Of a stretch of 64,000 nt of DNA, positions 23,518-37,300 are shown piece after piece. Within the stretch, counting starts at the first letter, position 1. Each line of letters opens with the position of its first letter. Origin of the DNA: Stropharia rugosoannulata. Lineage: Eukaryota; Basidiomycota; Agaricomycetes; Agaricales; Strophariaceae. Under the pieces are notes generated by a model, which made no database searches, was not told the DNA's origin, and was given only the letters and a program-made list of their open reading frames with translations. The stretch spans positions 2,486,501-2,550,500 of the forward strand of contig JANCIK010000005.1 in the NCBI GenBank assembly GCA_028532985.1, given 5' to 3'. The translations under genes were made by a program, and so were the position numbers.

Positions 23518-26500
23518 ATGGAAGTCTACATATCTGGAAACCTTGTAACAGCTGCCTTTTCTGTTACTGCTTGTCCTGCTCGAATAAGCTCTTCTCTGGC
23601 TCGTTGGCTGTGTATTGAACGGGAAGAAAAACGTCATGAATTGACTGTGACTGTGCAGCCTTTAGACATCTCCCATACTTTCGCACTCACATCATCTTTA
23701 CTTTTTGTCGTCGATTCTTCCCTTGTTTCTTTTGATATTGTTCTGGGACAACAATGGGCAAATATCTGTTCGGCATCAAAACATGATCATCTACCCTCTT
23801 TGTTAGCTGAATACCTCGACGGGGAATTCGGTGCGTATTTTTATTATTATTTGTAATAGTGTTAATCTGTTAACATTTAATTTATGTTTAGACCCTATAG
23901 ATGCACCTAACAGATTATCTTTTCCTTCCGGTAAGTGACTTTTCCGTCGATACCATTGGTTATCTTTGTTGACTCATTTATCGGTTTTCCCCATGTATGA
24001 TTCTTCGTTCTTAGTAAACGATAATGTTCCAGTTATAAAGAATAACATACCTACTTCATTTATTCATAATAGTCAGACAAATGCAGAGTGTTTGTCAGAC
24101 CCTGTTGCCTCTTCTTCAACCTCGAATTTACGACTTCATAAACCTTCTATCATGACTGGTATCGACCACCTGGAAAAACTTCTGTTGGGGAATGCGGTGT
24201 CGGGAGCTATAGCATCCCCATTTATTTCGGACATTGATGTTCTCCATCATTGCTTATCTATGCACGGTGTCGATTCTTCAGGATTCTCTTTGCGAGGTTG
24301 TCAGACAGCTCTTATTACCCATATTTTTTTGGGAACCTGTTACGAACATTCATTAGTTGTCCGGGATCACACAGCATGTTTGTTATTTGCCAGTAGTTTT
24401 GAATCTTCTGCAGATCTTTCTAGAGCGGCATTTGATATAATTTCTTCAGCTTCTGTTATTGAGCGGACAACCAATGATTTGTTATTCGTGCTTTCAGCTT
24501 TGGGTGTTTCAAAACAGTTTCGATCTTATAAACTTAGAACGCAGTTGGTTAACGAAATAAAGCGGGTTTCTAAGGTATTTCTTAAAGATCCAACTGTGCG
24601 TTCAAATATTGACTGCACTGACATGAGTGGTCAAAATATTTTTAGTGGATTTGAACGTCTTTCACTTTCTTCTCTTATTGGCATTGCTGAGCGACATGGC
24701 CTTATGGTTAATCATTTCACATCATCTGTAAGTTCTGTAAAGTCAGCTATTATGCAACACTTTGCTTATGGACAATGTTTTCGTGCCACTTCGTCTTCTT
24801 CTGGCTGTTCTCAAGTGGAAAAGCAAATAAACAGTGATAATTCATTGTCTGAAAGAGAATCATTATTATCATGGTTAGATATCAATCGTTTTGCAATGTC
24901 TGGGCTCCCGCTTAAACGTTTTTTAAGAGAACTTGGAATAGAACATGACGATCATGAAAACACCAAAACAATGCGCTCACATCTTAAGGCTTATATAACT
25001 AGATTGAGGTTGTCCGTTAATAAAGAAATTTCTCAAAAAAAATTGAAAATGGCTGCGATAGCTGCTGAGTCTGCTATGTCAGACCGAATAACTAAGATTC
25101 GTAGAGAATGGCCTTCTTTAGTTCCTCAGTCTCTAAAAGATCGGGTCATTTCACTGTTTCAAGACCAAACATCTTCTGAAACGTTGAAACATGTAACTTG
25201 TGCGTGTTGCGCTGAGTCATGCCTGGCTTCGTTTACATCTCTAGTAGATATCAAGGATATTGATATATGTCTATTAAATCGTCCTGATATGTCTCAATAC
25301 ACTCCTAAGGGTGAAGGTGAAGATACGGAAATGTCTACTTGTGGTGATTACTCTTACTGGCTTGATTCTGATGTTGCTTGTCCACCTTTGCCTATCCCTT
25401 TGTCTGATTTTCCTAACGTCCTTTTGAATTCAGAAGGTGTCAAAAAGGATCCAGAAAATGAAGGTTCTACTTCACTGGTGTTATGTAAAACATGCCATTC
25501 ATCGCTTCTAAATGGAAACACACCTCCATTAGCAATAGCAAATCACATGTTTATTGGTGAGGTTCCACAAGTATTGAAAGATCTCACAATTGTGGAGGAA
25601 GCAATGATTGCTCTATGCCGTGCAAAATGTTGGGTATTACAACTTAAGGAAGACTCAGAAGACCCTGATTTTGCAACGCCTGCTACTCAACGAGGAATGA
25701 AAGGTCATGTTATTGTTTACCCTCAGCAACCGTCTGAGATTGCAACTGTGTTACCACCTTCACTTGAAGAAATTAGTGCACCAATTTGTGTTATCTTTGT
25801 AGGAGCCTCTAGGCCCTCGGATGAGTGGTTGAGAGAAAAGGCTCGCCCTTTGTGTATTCGAAGAGAGAAAGTTCGTGAAGCTTTATTGTGGCTTAAGGAA
25901 CATAATACCTTGTACAAGAATATCACTATTGATTACGGCATGTTAGATGCATTACCTGTCAAATCAACGCTTCCTGTACACGTGGAACACATCTCCTCTA
26001 CTGAACATTCTAACTCATTGACATCAAACTATGATAATACAAGTAACATTACATCTGCCCCTGTACTCAATGCCGAATCTAAAGCAGTTAATAATGAGAT
26101 ACCTTTTGAAAATGTGGTTGTGACTGATGTTGATGCTTCTGCGTCATCCAATGAGTTGCGAGCTGCTGCCTTGCGTCATGTCAAAAAGAAAGGAGGAGCC
26201 TACGTACAAATTCCACATGATCCAAAACCTGTAAATGAGTTTCTTAATCCGAATATGTTTCCCATGATATATCCTACCTTATTCCCTTATGGGGTTGGAG
26301 GTTTTGAGGACCAACACCGTTCTAAATCTGTTTCTTTGAAGCGTCACGTTAAGCATTTATTTAGTCTTGCTGATCGCCGCTTTCAAGAGCATTATTCATT
26401 TCTATTTACGGCATTTAATATCATTCAAAGGCGAGAGATTCTTCTGCATACAAGTCTTACAGTTAAAAAGTCTAAATTTGAAAAAGTCGCTTCAACATTT

Positions 26501-29500
26501 GCATCTGTAACAGCTGAAGCAATTCACATAGTCTCAGAACGTGTTTCACGAGGTGATTGGACAACTGCTAACACTTTAGAAGAAAAAAAAGTGTTATCAC
26601 TTATGAAGGAGGTGAATGTAATCACGTCACACGTTCCAGGATCCTCTGCTTCTCGCGTAGCTATGCGTAATGAGATCCGAGCTATGATGACACAAATAGG
26701 ATTACCAAGCTTTTATCTCACTATAAATCCTGCTGATGTGTATAATCCCCTTGTGAAATTCCTTGCTGGTGCGGACATTGATATAGACAATTTATTACCC
26801 AATCAGATTCCAAATTACTGGGAACAATCAATCCTCGTAGCTAAAAATCCTGCAAACGCTGCCAAATTTTTTGATATTTATATGAAAGCTTTCATCTCCA
26901 CTCTTTTAGGATGTGACAATGACAATGGGGGTGTGTTGGGACTAGTGAAAGGTTATTATGGTTGTGTAGAAGCCCAAGGGCGTGGCACACTTCATTGTCA
27001 CATGCTTATATGGGTTGAGGGTGGACTCAATCCGAATGAGATCAAGTCGCGTGTTTTAAATGGAGACACTCAATTTTCAGAGAGATTGATTGCCTTTTTA
27101 GATGATACTTTAAGCAACAGTATTCCTGACATGCCGTCTGAGTCAACAAATGTTCATTCAACTAATTTTCATCCTTGTTCTGTTAGGGGTGTCAAACTTG
27201 ATCTAGAAAATAGTGAGCGAGATGTGTCTTCAATTAAAAATAACCGGCAACAGGACTTACATAATCTCGTTAAGCAATGTCAATATCATTCTCACACTCG
27301 TACATGCTACAAGTACTGGAAAGGTCCACTGAGTGGCGAACCAAAAGAATGTAGATTTGACCTTGATGAGGAAAATACATGTAGCACTACTACTTTTGAT
27401 GAAGAGACAGGTGAGATCAATTTGCGATGTTTAAACGGTCTTGTGAACAATTTTAATGCGACCATTATTGAAGCTATACGATGTAACATGGACATAAAAT
27501 TTATTGGTTCAGGACAATCCGCTAAAGCTGTTTTATATTATATTACTGACTACATTACTAAATCACAATTGAAAGCACATGTTGCATATGCTGCATTAGA
27601 GTTAGCCGTGAAAAAATTAGATGTACAAAACAGTTGTGACGATGATATAACAATGCGTGCAAAGAAACTTTTACAAAAATGTGCGTACTCCATGATCTCA
27701 CATCAAGAATTGTCATCTCAACAAGTTTGCTCGTTCCTCATGGGATATGGTGATCACTACACGAGCCATAGCTTTCAAAACTTGTATTGGACAGCTTTTG
27801 AAGCTTATATAAATTCAGAAATCCCCCTTCAACAAAATAACCCAAAATCACTTGACCTTCAAGAGCAGACTGAATCAGACTCAGAGTCTGGAGATGAAAA
27901 CTCTGAATGCGAAGGTGAAAATTTAAATATAGAAAATAATGCCTCGGCAGTATCAAATAGTAATGACAGTACATGTGAAGAAGAACTGTACATAACTTCT
28001 GAAAAAGGCTGTTTACTCGCAAAAGCAAGTCAAGTTATTGATTATCAACAGCGCGGGAATGTTCTGTCAAATATGACATTGTGGGACTTTATCACATCGA
28101 CTGAAAAAGTGCGAAAACGGCAAAAATGTGCTGTTAATGATAATGATGCTTCTGCGCCTATTGACATTAATAAATTACTTTCTGATAATTCCTATGCCTC
28201 TGATGGAAGTAGGTTTAGTTCTCCTTATATGGCTATCCACCCTAATTCTGAGAGTCACTACATTACAATTAGATCCCTAAATAAACGAGTTGTTCCAGTG
28301 TTGATTGGTCCAAGTATTCCACGGCGCGACCGACCAGCCATATATGACAGATATTGTAGATTGATGCTGATATTGTTTAAACCTTGGAGATATGCAAACG
28401 ATCTTCGAAATCCAGAACAAACTTGGAGTGATGCATTTCAAGAACTATCACAAACCTGCTCTGAAGCAATATTAAAAATTATGGACAACATGCAAATATT
28501 ACATGAATGTCGAGACAGTAAAGATGACTATTTTATTGAACGGCAAAACCGTAATAGAGATCACAACCGTAATAGATCACATCAGTTACCCGGACAACAT
28601 GAACGATCAACAACTTCAGAAGAATATTTTGGAGGTGATAATGATTCTATTGAAAATGCTATCCTTAACCATCTTCAAGATATAGCTTCTTGCTACTCAG
28701 ATAGAACTACCTTAGCAAAACATGAAGCGGAAAAATGTGTAATGGCTGCTCATCGAGGAGGTATCATTGATGTTTCACATGCCGCTAGTATAGATGGAGA
28801 TGTTCAGATACAACCTTCCCAAATTTCTGGTGAACAACAAATTGAAGATCTTGACTTGGAAATAATATGGAAAGCAGAATATGAGCAGCGTTATTCTTCA
28901 TGGAAAAAAAAATCTTCTGATTTCCATCAACAGAATGATAAAAATTCAAATGAATCATCTCATACAACGTCATTTCAGACATCAATTCAGGATGGATCTG
29001 CTTTTAGATCAGCATTACCTCAAGAAAACTTGCAGTCACCTTCTTCTCTCAAACTTTCAATCAGACAGGATATACACGGAACGAGTCCTGAACAACTTGT
29101 TGATATGGAGAGCATTATACGTGAGTTCACCTTAAACCGAGAACAAGCCCGTGCATTTCGAATCGTGGCATCTCATAGTCTTGAGAAAAATCCTAAACCA
29201 TTGCGAATGTTTATCAGAGGTCCAGGTGGTACTGGAAAATCTCGTGTGATAATAGCGTTAAAAACATTCTTTGACAGACGGAATCAATCAAGACGGTTTA
29301 GATTATCATCATACACAGGTATAGCTGCTAAAAATATCTCAGGAATGACACTGCATTCGGCTCTGTGTATGAACCAATCTTCAACAAGTACTTCGTTAAG
29401 TGCGAAGAGTAAGCGAGACTTAATATCCATGTGGGAAGGCGTAGATTACTTGTTCATAGATGAAGTATCAATGATTGGTTGCAGATTTTTAGTCAGAATA

Positions 29501-29711
29501 AGTAAAGCATTGTCTGATGCTAAACAAAAAGAAGACTCATTCGGTGGCATGAACATTATTTTTGCTGGTGATTTTGCACAATTACCACCTGTGGCAGAGA
29601 AGCGATTGTATTCCCATATCTCAAACGAGGATGCAAACACATCACAGGGACAAAAGAATGTTCATGGAAAATTACTTTGGTTCTCTATTTCCACTGTCAT
29701 TACGCTTACGG
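23518..29711 (+). pseudogene. Helitron Rep-helicase, 5' part (interrupted)
   Basis: N-terminal two thirds of a Rep-Hel protein that nicks and unwinds transposon DNA. Two short exons (23518-23831 and a piece near 23892-23930) splice into the long frame that is open from 23966 to the insertion. Domains by nucleotide position: an N-terminal region ending SFDIVLGQQW; DUF6570-like zinc region (CACCAESC, CKTCHSSLLNG, 25200-25560); Helitron-like N (YPTLFPYGVGGFED near 26270; GLPSFYLTINPADVYNPLV near 26700); HUH motif GTLHCHMLIW (about 26985); two-tyrosine motif YITDYITK (about 27540); and the Pif1 helicase start with Walker A GPGGTGKS (29220), Walker B FIDEVSMIG (29455) and AGDFAQLPP (29570). The frame breaks at 29712 where the LTR begins. 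Only the insertion, not decay, seems to have inactivated it. Confidence 0.88.
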
Positions 29712-30919
29712 TGACAGGGCTGCTTTTTGGCTACGGGTGTAAACAGCCAGGAGTTCCGTTAATGGGATAGCTGCGCGCAGGAAACACAGAGGGACTAGAG
29801 TGGCGCCTGACTCGTAGTCTGCAGCTATCAGCGCGCCTTATGACGATAAGCGCCTGCGCGCACCGTATTGCGAGAGAGATCGGTCAGCGAGCTGCACGGC
29901 CTAAAGTGCATAGTCTGGTCATCCGTGCGAGCGATCGGAGAGGCGTAGAACGGTTAAGCACCAGCAAAGTGCGGTGTGAGTACAGCTGAGCGAGTACCAA
30001 GGGCGGTGTGAAGGGCTGTGCGCGCATCTCATGTGCGCGCATCGCAAAAGGCAGAATTTGCCTAAGTCCACACATCATGTGACCGTGGCGGCGCGCATCA
30101 AAAGAGACGCGCAAAAGCCCGAGGGAACAAACGACATGCGCGCAGCGAATGCCAAGGGATCAGGACACTCGAAGGAAGCCGGATGCGGCGCGGACCTTTG
30201 GCCGCGCGTTGCTAGTATTTACTTCACCTTATTATTAGTACACATGCGCGCATCGCATATAAACCTGTATCCTTGTCTATAGTAATTTAAGCAATTGTCT
30301 ACCCACTAGATCTGTGTGCTGGGTTCTGTCCCAGGCCGTCGGCGGGCTGTGTTTAGCTTTTGTTAGGGTTTTAACTGTGAAGTAATTGTGAATCATAGGA
30401 GTTTTGGATAGCTTCTGGCCACCGGGTCATTTGGAGAGCTCAGTGAGGAGTCAGTACAACCGTGTGCGAAACTCGCACTGTAGTGTTTAGACTGTGAGAC
30501 TGCACCGCCAGGTGAAAGACTTTGGAGAGTCTTGGATTGTTGGACTTTGGAGAGTCCGCGCATCGCACGAGGTCACCGGACCGGAAGTGCGCGCAGCGAA
30601 GCCGTTCGCTAAAAACAACTTATTTCATTTATCATTTTGCCTAGCGCACGCCACTAGCAACCGGGCTCTATTCGAGATTTACTAGAATTAAACCCCTCCT
30701 TACAAACGAACTTGCAGGCACTACTTGCTATTACAAAGACTAGAGGACACGAGGTGCGCGCATCGCACACCCAGAACGGGAACCAGAGCAGAGCATAGAT
30801 TATACTAGCCGTTTAGTTGAGGGCGTTCGCTCGATCTAAGGGATAGGATCTCGCTCCGCTGGGTGTGCGTGTGTGTTGTGTTTCGCGATTTCGAGTCTAG
30901 CTACGCAGTAGACCTCTCA
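29712..30919 (+). repeat. 5' LTR
   Basis: 1,208 bp, beginning TGACAGGGCTG and ending GACCTCTCA. By eye it differs from the right LTR by about six substitutions plus a similar number of one- or two-base indels, mostly clustered at 30090-30210. Contains a TATA-like CATATAAA near 30257 and several TGCGCGCA words. Confidence 0.93.
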
Positions 30920-30945
30920 TCTGGAGCCCACCGCGAGGGGAAGGT
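30920..30945 (+). promoter_or_regulatory. Primer binding site region
   Basis: TGGAGCCCACCGCGAG starts two bases after the LTR end; the TGG start fits complementarity to a tRNA CCA end. Which tRNA cannot be said from the window. Confidence 0.55.
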
Positions 30946-31103
30946 TCAGAAATCTCACTTAGTGTTTCGGGAACTACGGCTTGCGCCTATTACAATAAAT
31001 TACAAAAATTTCAAATAAAACGGGGACGAGTAACAAGCGAGGCAAATTTCCTGCGCCTTCATCGCTCGCCGAGCCAGAAGAAGCCAGACCATCCTTTGGA
31101 ACG

Positions 31104-33674
31104 GTGCCTTCACGCGAGAGAACTACGAGGAGCAAGAAAGACGCTGAGCTGGTAGAGCCGTTGGTAATTACACCGACACGAGACAGAAAAGAAAAGAAAA
31201 GAGCGAGGGAGGAAGCGCAGTTGCATATCGAGACTCAGGGATTAGCGCAGCGCATCCCAGGTGCGCTCACCGAAAGCGACTCGGAGTTAAGAGTAGGGAC
31301 TAGTGGATTTTGGGGACCACCATCGGGCATCGAAACAGAAGACCAATTAGTGGACGGTGATATTACACTCGAAACCGCACCATTCGGTACTTCTGATAGC
31401 CAAGCTACCCAAGACACCCCTCCTCCATTCTCGGAAGTATTTGGAACTGCTAAGACATCCGCGCAGCGCACGGCGGAAAATAGCGAAAGCGAGGCAGAGC
31501 GCGTAGCGAGAGATATATTTGGAGGAGACTTGTCAGATCTCTCAGAAAGCGAACGAAATTCACCCCCACGAGAACCAGAAACTATGCCTAAGGACATGTC
31601 CATGCCAGTACGCGGTGCGCGCGGCGCGCCGAGCTTCGATCCTGCTGCAGAGCGCGATGAGCTGCCGCGGTACTTCGAGGATCTGGAGGATTGGTTTAAG
31701 CGCGGAGGTGACGGAGGGCGATGAGAAAAGAGGATATGTAATCAAATATGTACCCATGCAGACGGCGGAGGAGTGGAAGAATTTACCAGGTTATGATACC
31801 AAAGTGCAGCGGAGCTCAAGAAAATGATTCTCAACGAGTACCCGGAGGTGATCAGCATTCAGACAGGGTCCATTGCGCGGCTCAAGAAGCTCTGCAAGGA
31901 GAATCAGCGCATCTCGGAGGAAGACCTCCAGGTGTTGCTGGACTTCAAGCGCGCGTTCTTGGCCGAGGCCGCTAAGCTCACGAAGGCGCCTACCCTGCTC
32001 GCGAATCATACCTTGGTGACTTACTTCACCAATAGTCTCACTGCGGGGTTCAGGGATCGATTATTTAATAAACTGGACATTGATTACACGACGCGCGCAT
32101 CGTTCGACAAGTTCTTAACTGAGCGCAATATACAGTTCACCGCACCTACTGGGGTGACGGTAGAAGCGCGCACTGAGGACATGTACCCTCTCAAACAAGT
32201 AGCCGAGATGGTGGAACAAATGGCCCGTACTAGGAACCCGAGCACGACGCTGAGCCTAGGGCGCGAGAGCACTGATGGACTTATGCCGGTGCCCGCCATC
32301 AAGACTGAGGCCGCGGATGTTGGTTCGCTGCGCGGAGAGATTGAGGACCTGAAAGGGTTCGTCGCCTCCTTCAAGGATACCTTGTCGTTAGTGGAGAAGA
32401 CAGTGGCGAAGTCAAAGGAGTCGAGTAAGAAAGAGTTGGAGGACATTATCCGCAATGTCATGGCTGCGCGCCGCACCGATGTCGGTGCCTGTGCAACCAG
32501 TAGCCCCCATGATGCCCATGAGCGCACCGAGTTTTGGTGGACCGCCACCTAGGCCCTTCCAATACCAACAACGCCCGGAGCCTCGCTGCTTCTACTGCAA
32601 GCAGACGGGACATGTGGTTGCTGAGTGCATCGTACGGCAGCAAGACTTGTCAGCTGGAAGGATTGTCATCACGGAGGCGGGGCGCTTACAGTTACCTGAT
32701 GGGTCGTCGATACCTTGGGACCCTTCGCGCGCGATCAAAGAGCGCGTCGACGAATGGCATAAGAAGAACGGGCCGCCCGCGCAGCAAGCGTATATGGCAC
32801 CCGCCCATCCCTCGTACATGGGTATGCCTCCGAGCATGGTATATTCGCAGATGTACCAGCCAGCCAGTTCCTTGGACGAGACCTACGAAGAACAGATACG
32901 CGCACTTCAGCAAGAGCTGGAGAGTAAGAAGGCGTTCTTGAAGGAGCGCATCGGCGAAGACGCCTGAGGAGGTGATAGAGGAACAGCGTCAGCTAATAGC
33001 GACTATGAAAGCGAACGCGACGCTGCGCTCAGTCAGGGTTTCGATTGAGTCTGATGAAGGGAAACGCGGGCAGAGTTATGCGTAGCGGCTCTGATAAACC
33101 CAAGAACCCGGAGGGCGCAAACAAGAAGTTACCAATCAAGAATATACCTAGAGCATCAGTTGAGGACGCGAGTGACGATGAGGAAGATGAGTTGCGAGAG
33201 GTAGGGGAGGAGCAAGGTGCGCAGCGCTGAGTGAAGAAGAAAGTAGTGTTCGAGGTTCCTGCAAAAGCTGGGCCTAGTGCACGACCAGCAGCAGTGCCAT
33301 ATGTAATGGTACCTCCGCTGCGCGTTCCGGAGAAAGTAAAACCTAAGGTTAGGGAAGAACCCATACCTGTAGTAGAGAAGAGGAAACCTGCTTATAAGCT
33401 GCGCGCACCTATCAAAGATGAAGCGCAGGCTGACGCAGTCCTCAAACACTTAGAAAATCAGAAGATTGAGATCACGCAGGGCCAGTTGTTAGGCATATCG
33501 ACTGCAGGTTTCAGAAGAAAGTTCGTTGAGCGCATAGTACCAAGAAAGGTACCATTGGATTTGAACACGATGCGCGTACTACAATTAGACTACGATGAAG
33601 AAGAGCGCGAAGTAGATGAGGCGATTGCGCAGTTAGCAGAAGAAGGAAGAAGAGGAGTTTATGCAGATGGATGA
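31104..33674 (+). pseudogene. gag-like region of the LTR element, frameshifted
   Basis: Capsid-type polyprotein region, readable only by moving between frames. Pieces: an acidic Ser/Glu-rich N-terminal part (31104-31710), RGYVIKYVPMQTAEEWKNLPGYD (31730-31800), a helical capsid-like part from MILNEYPEVISI (31824) to ELEDIIRNV (32455), a Pro/Met-rich stretch with one CCHC zinc knuckle CFYCKQTGHVVAEC (about 32586-32627), a coiled stretch (QIRALQQELESKK), and a linker to pol with ITQGQLLGIS. Breaks near 31700, 31810, 32470, 32960, 33050 and 33230 look like one- or two-base changes. No ATG precedes the first piece, so the true start is unknown. Confidence 0.75.
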
Positions 33675-33740
33675 GCTACCAGTGGCCACTTTCCTTACTT
33701 GCTCAGATGAGCGCAGCGGACTGCAACCGGTACCATCATC

Positions 33741-34316
33741 ATGGAAGACCCGTACGAGCAGTACGTCTCGACTCTGCAGCCGGGCGAAAAGCCTAAGGGA
33801 CTTATTGTGGCGCGCGAATCGCACCATCTGAAGGCGGTATTTCCGCTCATCAACGGCAAGGGACACGCGGAGACATTGCTCGACAGTGGGTCGCAGATTG
33901 TGTCAATGGCACAGGACACCGCTGAGCGCTTAGGACTTAGTTGGGACCCGGACTTCACTATACGAATGCAGAGCGCGAATAAGCAGGTGGAATCCACCAA
34001 GGGCTTAGCGCGCAACGTACCATTTGTGTTTAACGGGCTGACAGTGTACTTACAAGTGCATGTCATTAGCGCAGCGGCTTACGAGGTGCTCTTGGGCAGG
34101 CCGTTCGAGATCCTCACGGAGAGCAATGTGAAGACGCGCGGCGATGGAACGGTTGAGCTTACGCTCACCGATCCCAACACGCAGCGCAAACTGGTTGTAC
34201 CCACCTATAACCGAGGGTGCGGTCCCAAGATTGTGCAGCGCGAACCTAAGTTGCAGGACCCTGGCACAACGGAAAACCCTAACGCAGATCAGGATTTTCA
34301 ATCCTCGATGATTTGA
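33741..34316 (+). pseudogene. Retropepsin domain of the LTR element
   Basis: Aspartic protease of the retroelement polyprotein: active-site LLDSGSQIVSM, and YEVLLGRPFEIL as the second hallmark. The frame opens near 33741 and closes at 34316, shifted against both the linker upstream and the reverse transcriptase region downstream. Confidence 0.8.
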
Positions 34317-37300
34317 TGCGTCAAGGAGAGGTCGCGTTGATGTTTGACAGAGATGATCGCACGGGGAAAATAGAGATAGCAGGGTACGCGCTACCAAAGA
34401 ATAAGAAGCGATTTGGGAGCGCTGAGCTCAGGGATGTATACATGGCTCAAGCAGTACATGAAGCTAAGATGGAGGATGATGAAAAAGAAAGGATATACAA
34501 ATATTTTCAGCAGCGCGAATGGCGCAAAGAGGAAGTAGTCAAGGGAGAGCCTAGAGGGCAGTTCCGCGCCTCGCACGAGGAACAGGTCCCTAGTAAGAGA
34601 CCAGGAGTAACGCGTAAGCGTTTGACTGGCAAGAATGCCACAACAGTTACGGTGCTCGCAGGAAAGAAGTATAAGCCAGTGGCTGAGAAAGTCAGGCCCG
34701 TTTATCAAGATTTACCAGAGAAGTTTAGAATAGTAAGGGAGATTAAAGGAGACCCACTAAAGGACATGCCGCAATTGTCACCACATCCGCCAGACTTCGT
34801 ACCCACAGGTCGGTACACCGCTGAGCGCATGGAAGGGATTGACAAGGCGCATGAAGGGGATTTCCTGTGGGCCGAGGAGCGCAAGTTGGTGCATCAAGTT
34901 TTCATGCAGCAGAACGAGGCGTTCGCGTGGGATGACACAGAAAAGGGTAGATTCCGTACGGACTTCTTCCCTCCAGTAGATATTCCCACTGTAGAACACA
35001 CGCCTTGGGTATTGAAGAACATTCCAATACCACCTGGGATGTATGAGCGCGTATGTGAATTCATCGCCACCAAGATCCGCGCAGGCACGTATGAGCCCTC
35101 GAGCTCATCGTGCAGTCGCGCTGGTTTACAGTGACTAAGAAAGACGGGGTCTCATTCAGAATTGTGCACAGTCTTGAACCGTTAAATGCGGTAACCATTG
35201 CACATTCAGGACTACCTCCAGCAGCAGAGAGTCTAGCGGAACACTTTGCGGGGCGCGCATGTGGCGGCATCCTGGACTTGTATGTTGGGTACGATGAGCG
35301 GCTGCTAGCTGAGTCCTCTAGAGACCTGACTACATTCCAAACGCCGTTCGGTGCGCTGCGCCTAGTAACCCTACCTATGGGATGGACGAACTCCGTGCCC
35401 ATCTTTCATGAGGATGTCGCCTATATATTACGCGATGAGATACCTGAAGTTACAGAACCCTACATAGATGATGTACCTATTAGGGGACCTAAAACGCGCT
35501 ATGAGTTAGAAGGAGGAGGATACGAGACGATACCAGAGAATAAGGGAATAAGGAGATTTGTGTGGGAGCATATGTTGAATGTCAACAGGATCGTGCAGCG
35601 CATGAAGTACTCAGGAGGAACATTTAGTGGAAAGAAGTCCATACTGTGCGCGGCTGAGATAGTAGTGGTGGGGCACTTGTGCACATACGAAGGGCGAAAG
35701 CCAGCACCTGATAAAGTGCATGCGATCCTCAATTGGGGACCATGCAAGAATATCAGTGATGTGCGCGCATTCATGGGCACAATGGGTCTACTACGGATTT
35801 ACATCTCGGATTACGCGAAGCGCGCAGAGCACATACAACGGCTATTGCGTGGGAAAGAGCCCTTTGAGTGGGGGCCCGCTCAGCAAGCTAGCATGGACTC
35901 GCTGAAAGACGGTGCGCGCAATGCACATTGCGTGAAACCACTGGACTACACACTACCAGGGCCGATTACTTTGGCTGTAGACACATCATGGCGAGCAGTA
36001 GGATTCTATATTTACCAGCAGGACCCACAAGATTCGAAAAAGAGGGTATATGCGCGCTTCGGATCAATACTGTTAACGGAACGCGAGCAGCGCTTCTCAC
36101 AGCCCAAGCGGGAGCTGTACGGACTCTTACGTGCGCTACAAGCCTGTTATTACTGGCTCATCGGTGCGCGCACGCTGGTGGTGGAAACGGATGCCAAATA
36201 CCTGAAGGGCATGTTGGATAATCCGGGCATGGGTCCTAATGCGACTATTAATCGCTGGATAGATAAAATACTTATGTATCACTTCCAGTTGAAACATGTT
36301 GCGGGAAAGACTTTTGGTGCAGATGGTTTATCACGCAGAGAAGGGCAACCGGGAGATGAGGCGTACGCGCACTCCGAAGAAGATGATGATCAGGAGGTGG
36401 GACCGCTCGAATACGAGAAAGTCTATGAAGATGACCCGGATCCCCTGGACTTTGCGGAGTTCAAAGAACAGATCGATGATCGCGGTGGGTATCTATACAC
36501 AGGACTCCTCAACGAGTTGTTTGAAGGTCCCACTGCGCGCAAGTTACCAGAAGCGCGCTCTATAGGCTGTTTCCAGCAAGAGCTCGAGCGCGCACGGAAA
36601 GAGACGGAAGCGGAAAAGCGGGCCGTGCGGGACTTCATACAGAAAGAGAGTGTGCCGCTCGCGCAGCGCGAGTATTTAGAGAAATTTATACTAGCGCATG
36701 CGATACCCGACTCCCGAATAGAGGATCTGGAGGATGAAGAGTACGATGAGCGCAACAGGACGTCTGCAGGAAAAGATATGGATGAGAAATTGCCGATGAT
36801 ACGCTACTGGTTGCAGAATCCGACCACTAGGCCTAAAGGCATGACGGAGCGAGAATATCAGAACTTTACGAGGAATGCTCGTAACTTCTTCTTAGACAAG
36901 GATGGGCGGATGTACAGGAGATCCATAGATGACGCGCATAAGTTGGTGATAGATCAGGCGCAGCGGACACGCATGCTGCGCTCAGCGCATGACAGCTTGG
37001 GGCACAGAGGAGCGTACGCTACGCGCAAACTGCTAGCTGAGCGCTTCTGGTGGCCTGAGTTGGAAAGGGATGTCTACTGGTATGTGAAAACATGTCATGT
37101 CTGTCAGTTAAGGCAGAAGACGATCATCCAGATCCCGCGCACCGAGACACACACGCCGTCTATCTTCCAGCAATTGCACGCGGACACTATGCACATGTCC
37201 CCGGCCTCCAATGGGTATAATTATATAGTGCACGGAAGATGTGCGCTGAGCTCATGGGCGGAAGGACGGCCATTAAAGAAAGAGAATGCCCGCGCGATAG

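Noticed and set aside
30031..30685. Short open frames inside the LTRs
   Set aside because: They occur in both LTRs but with frames disrupted between copies and have no protein features.
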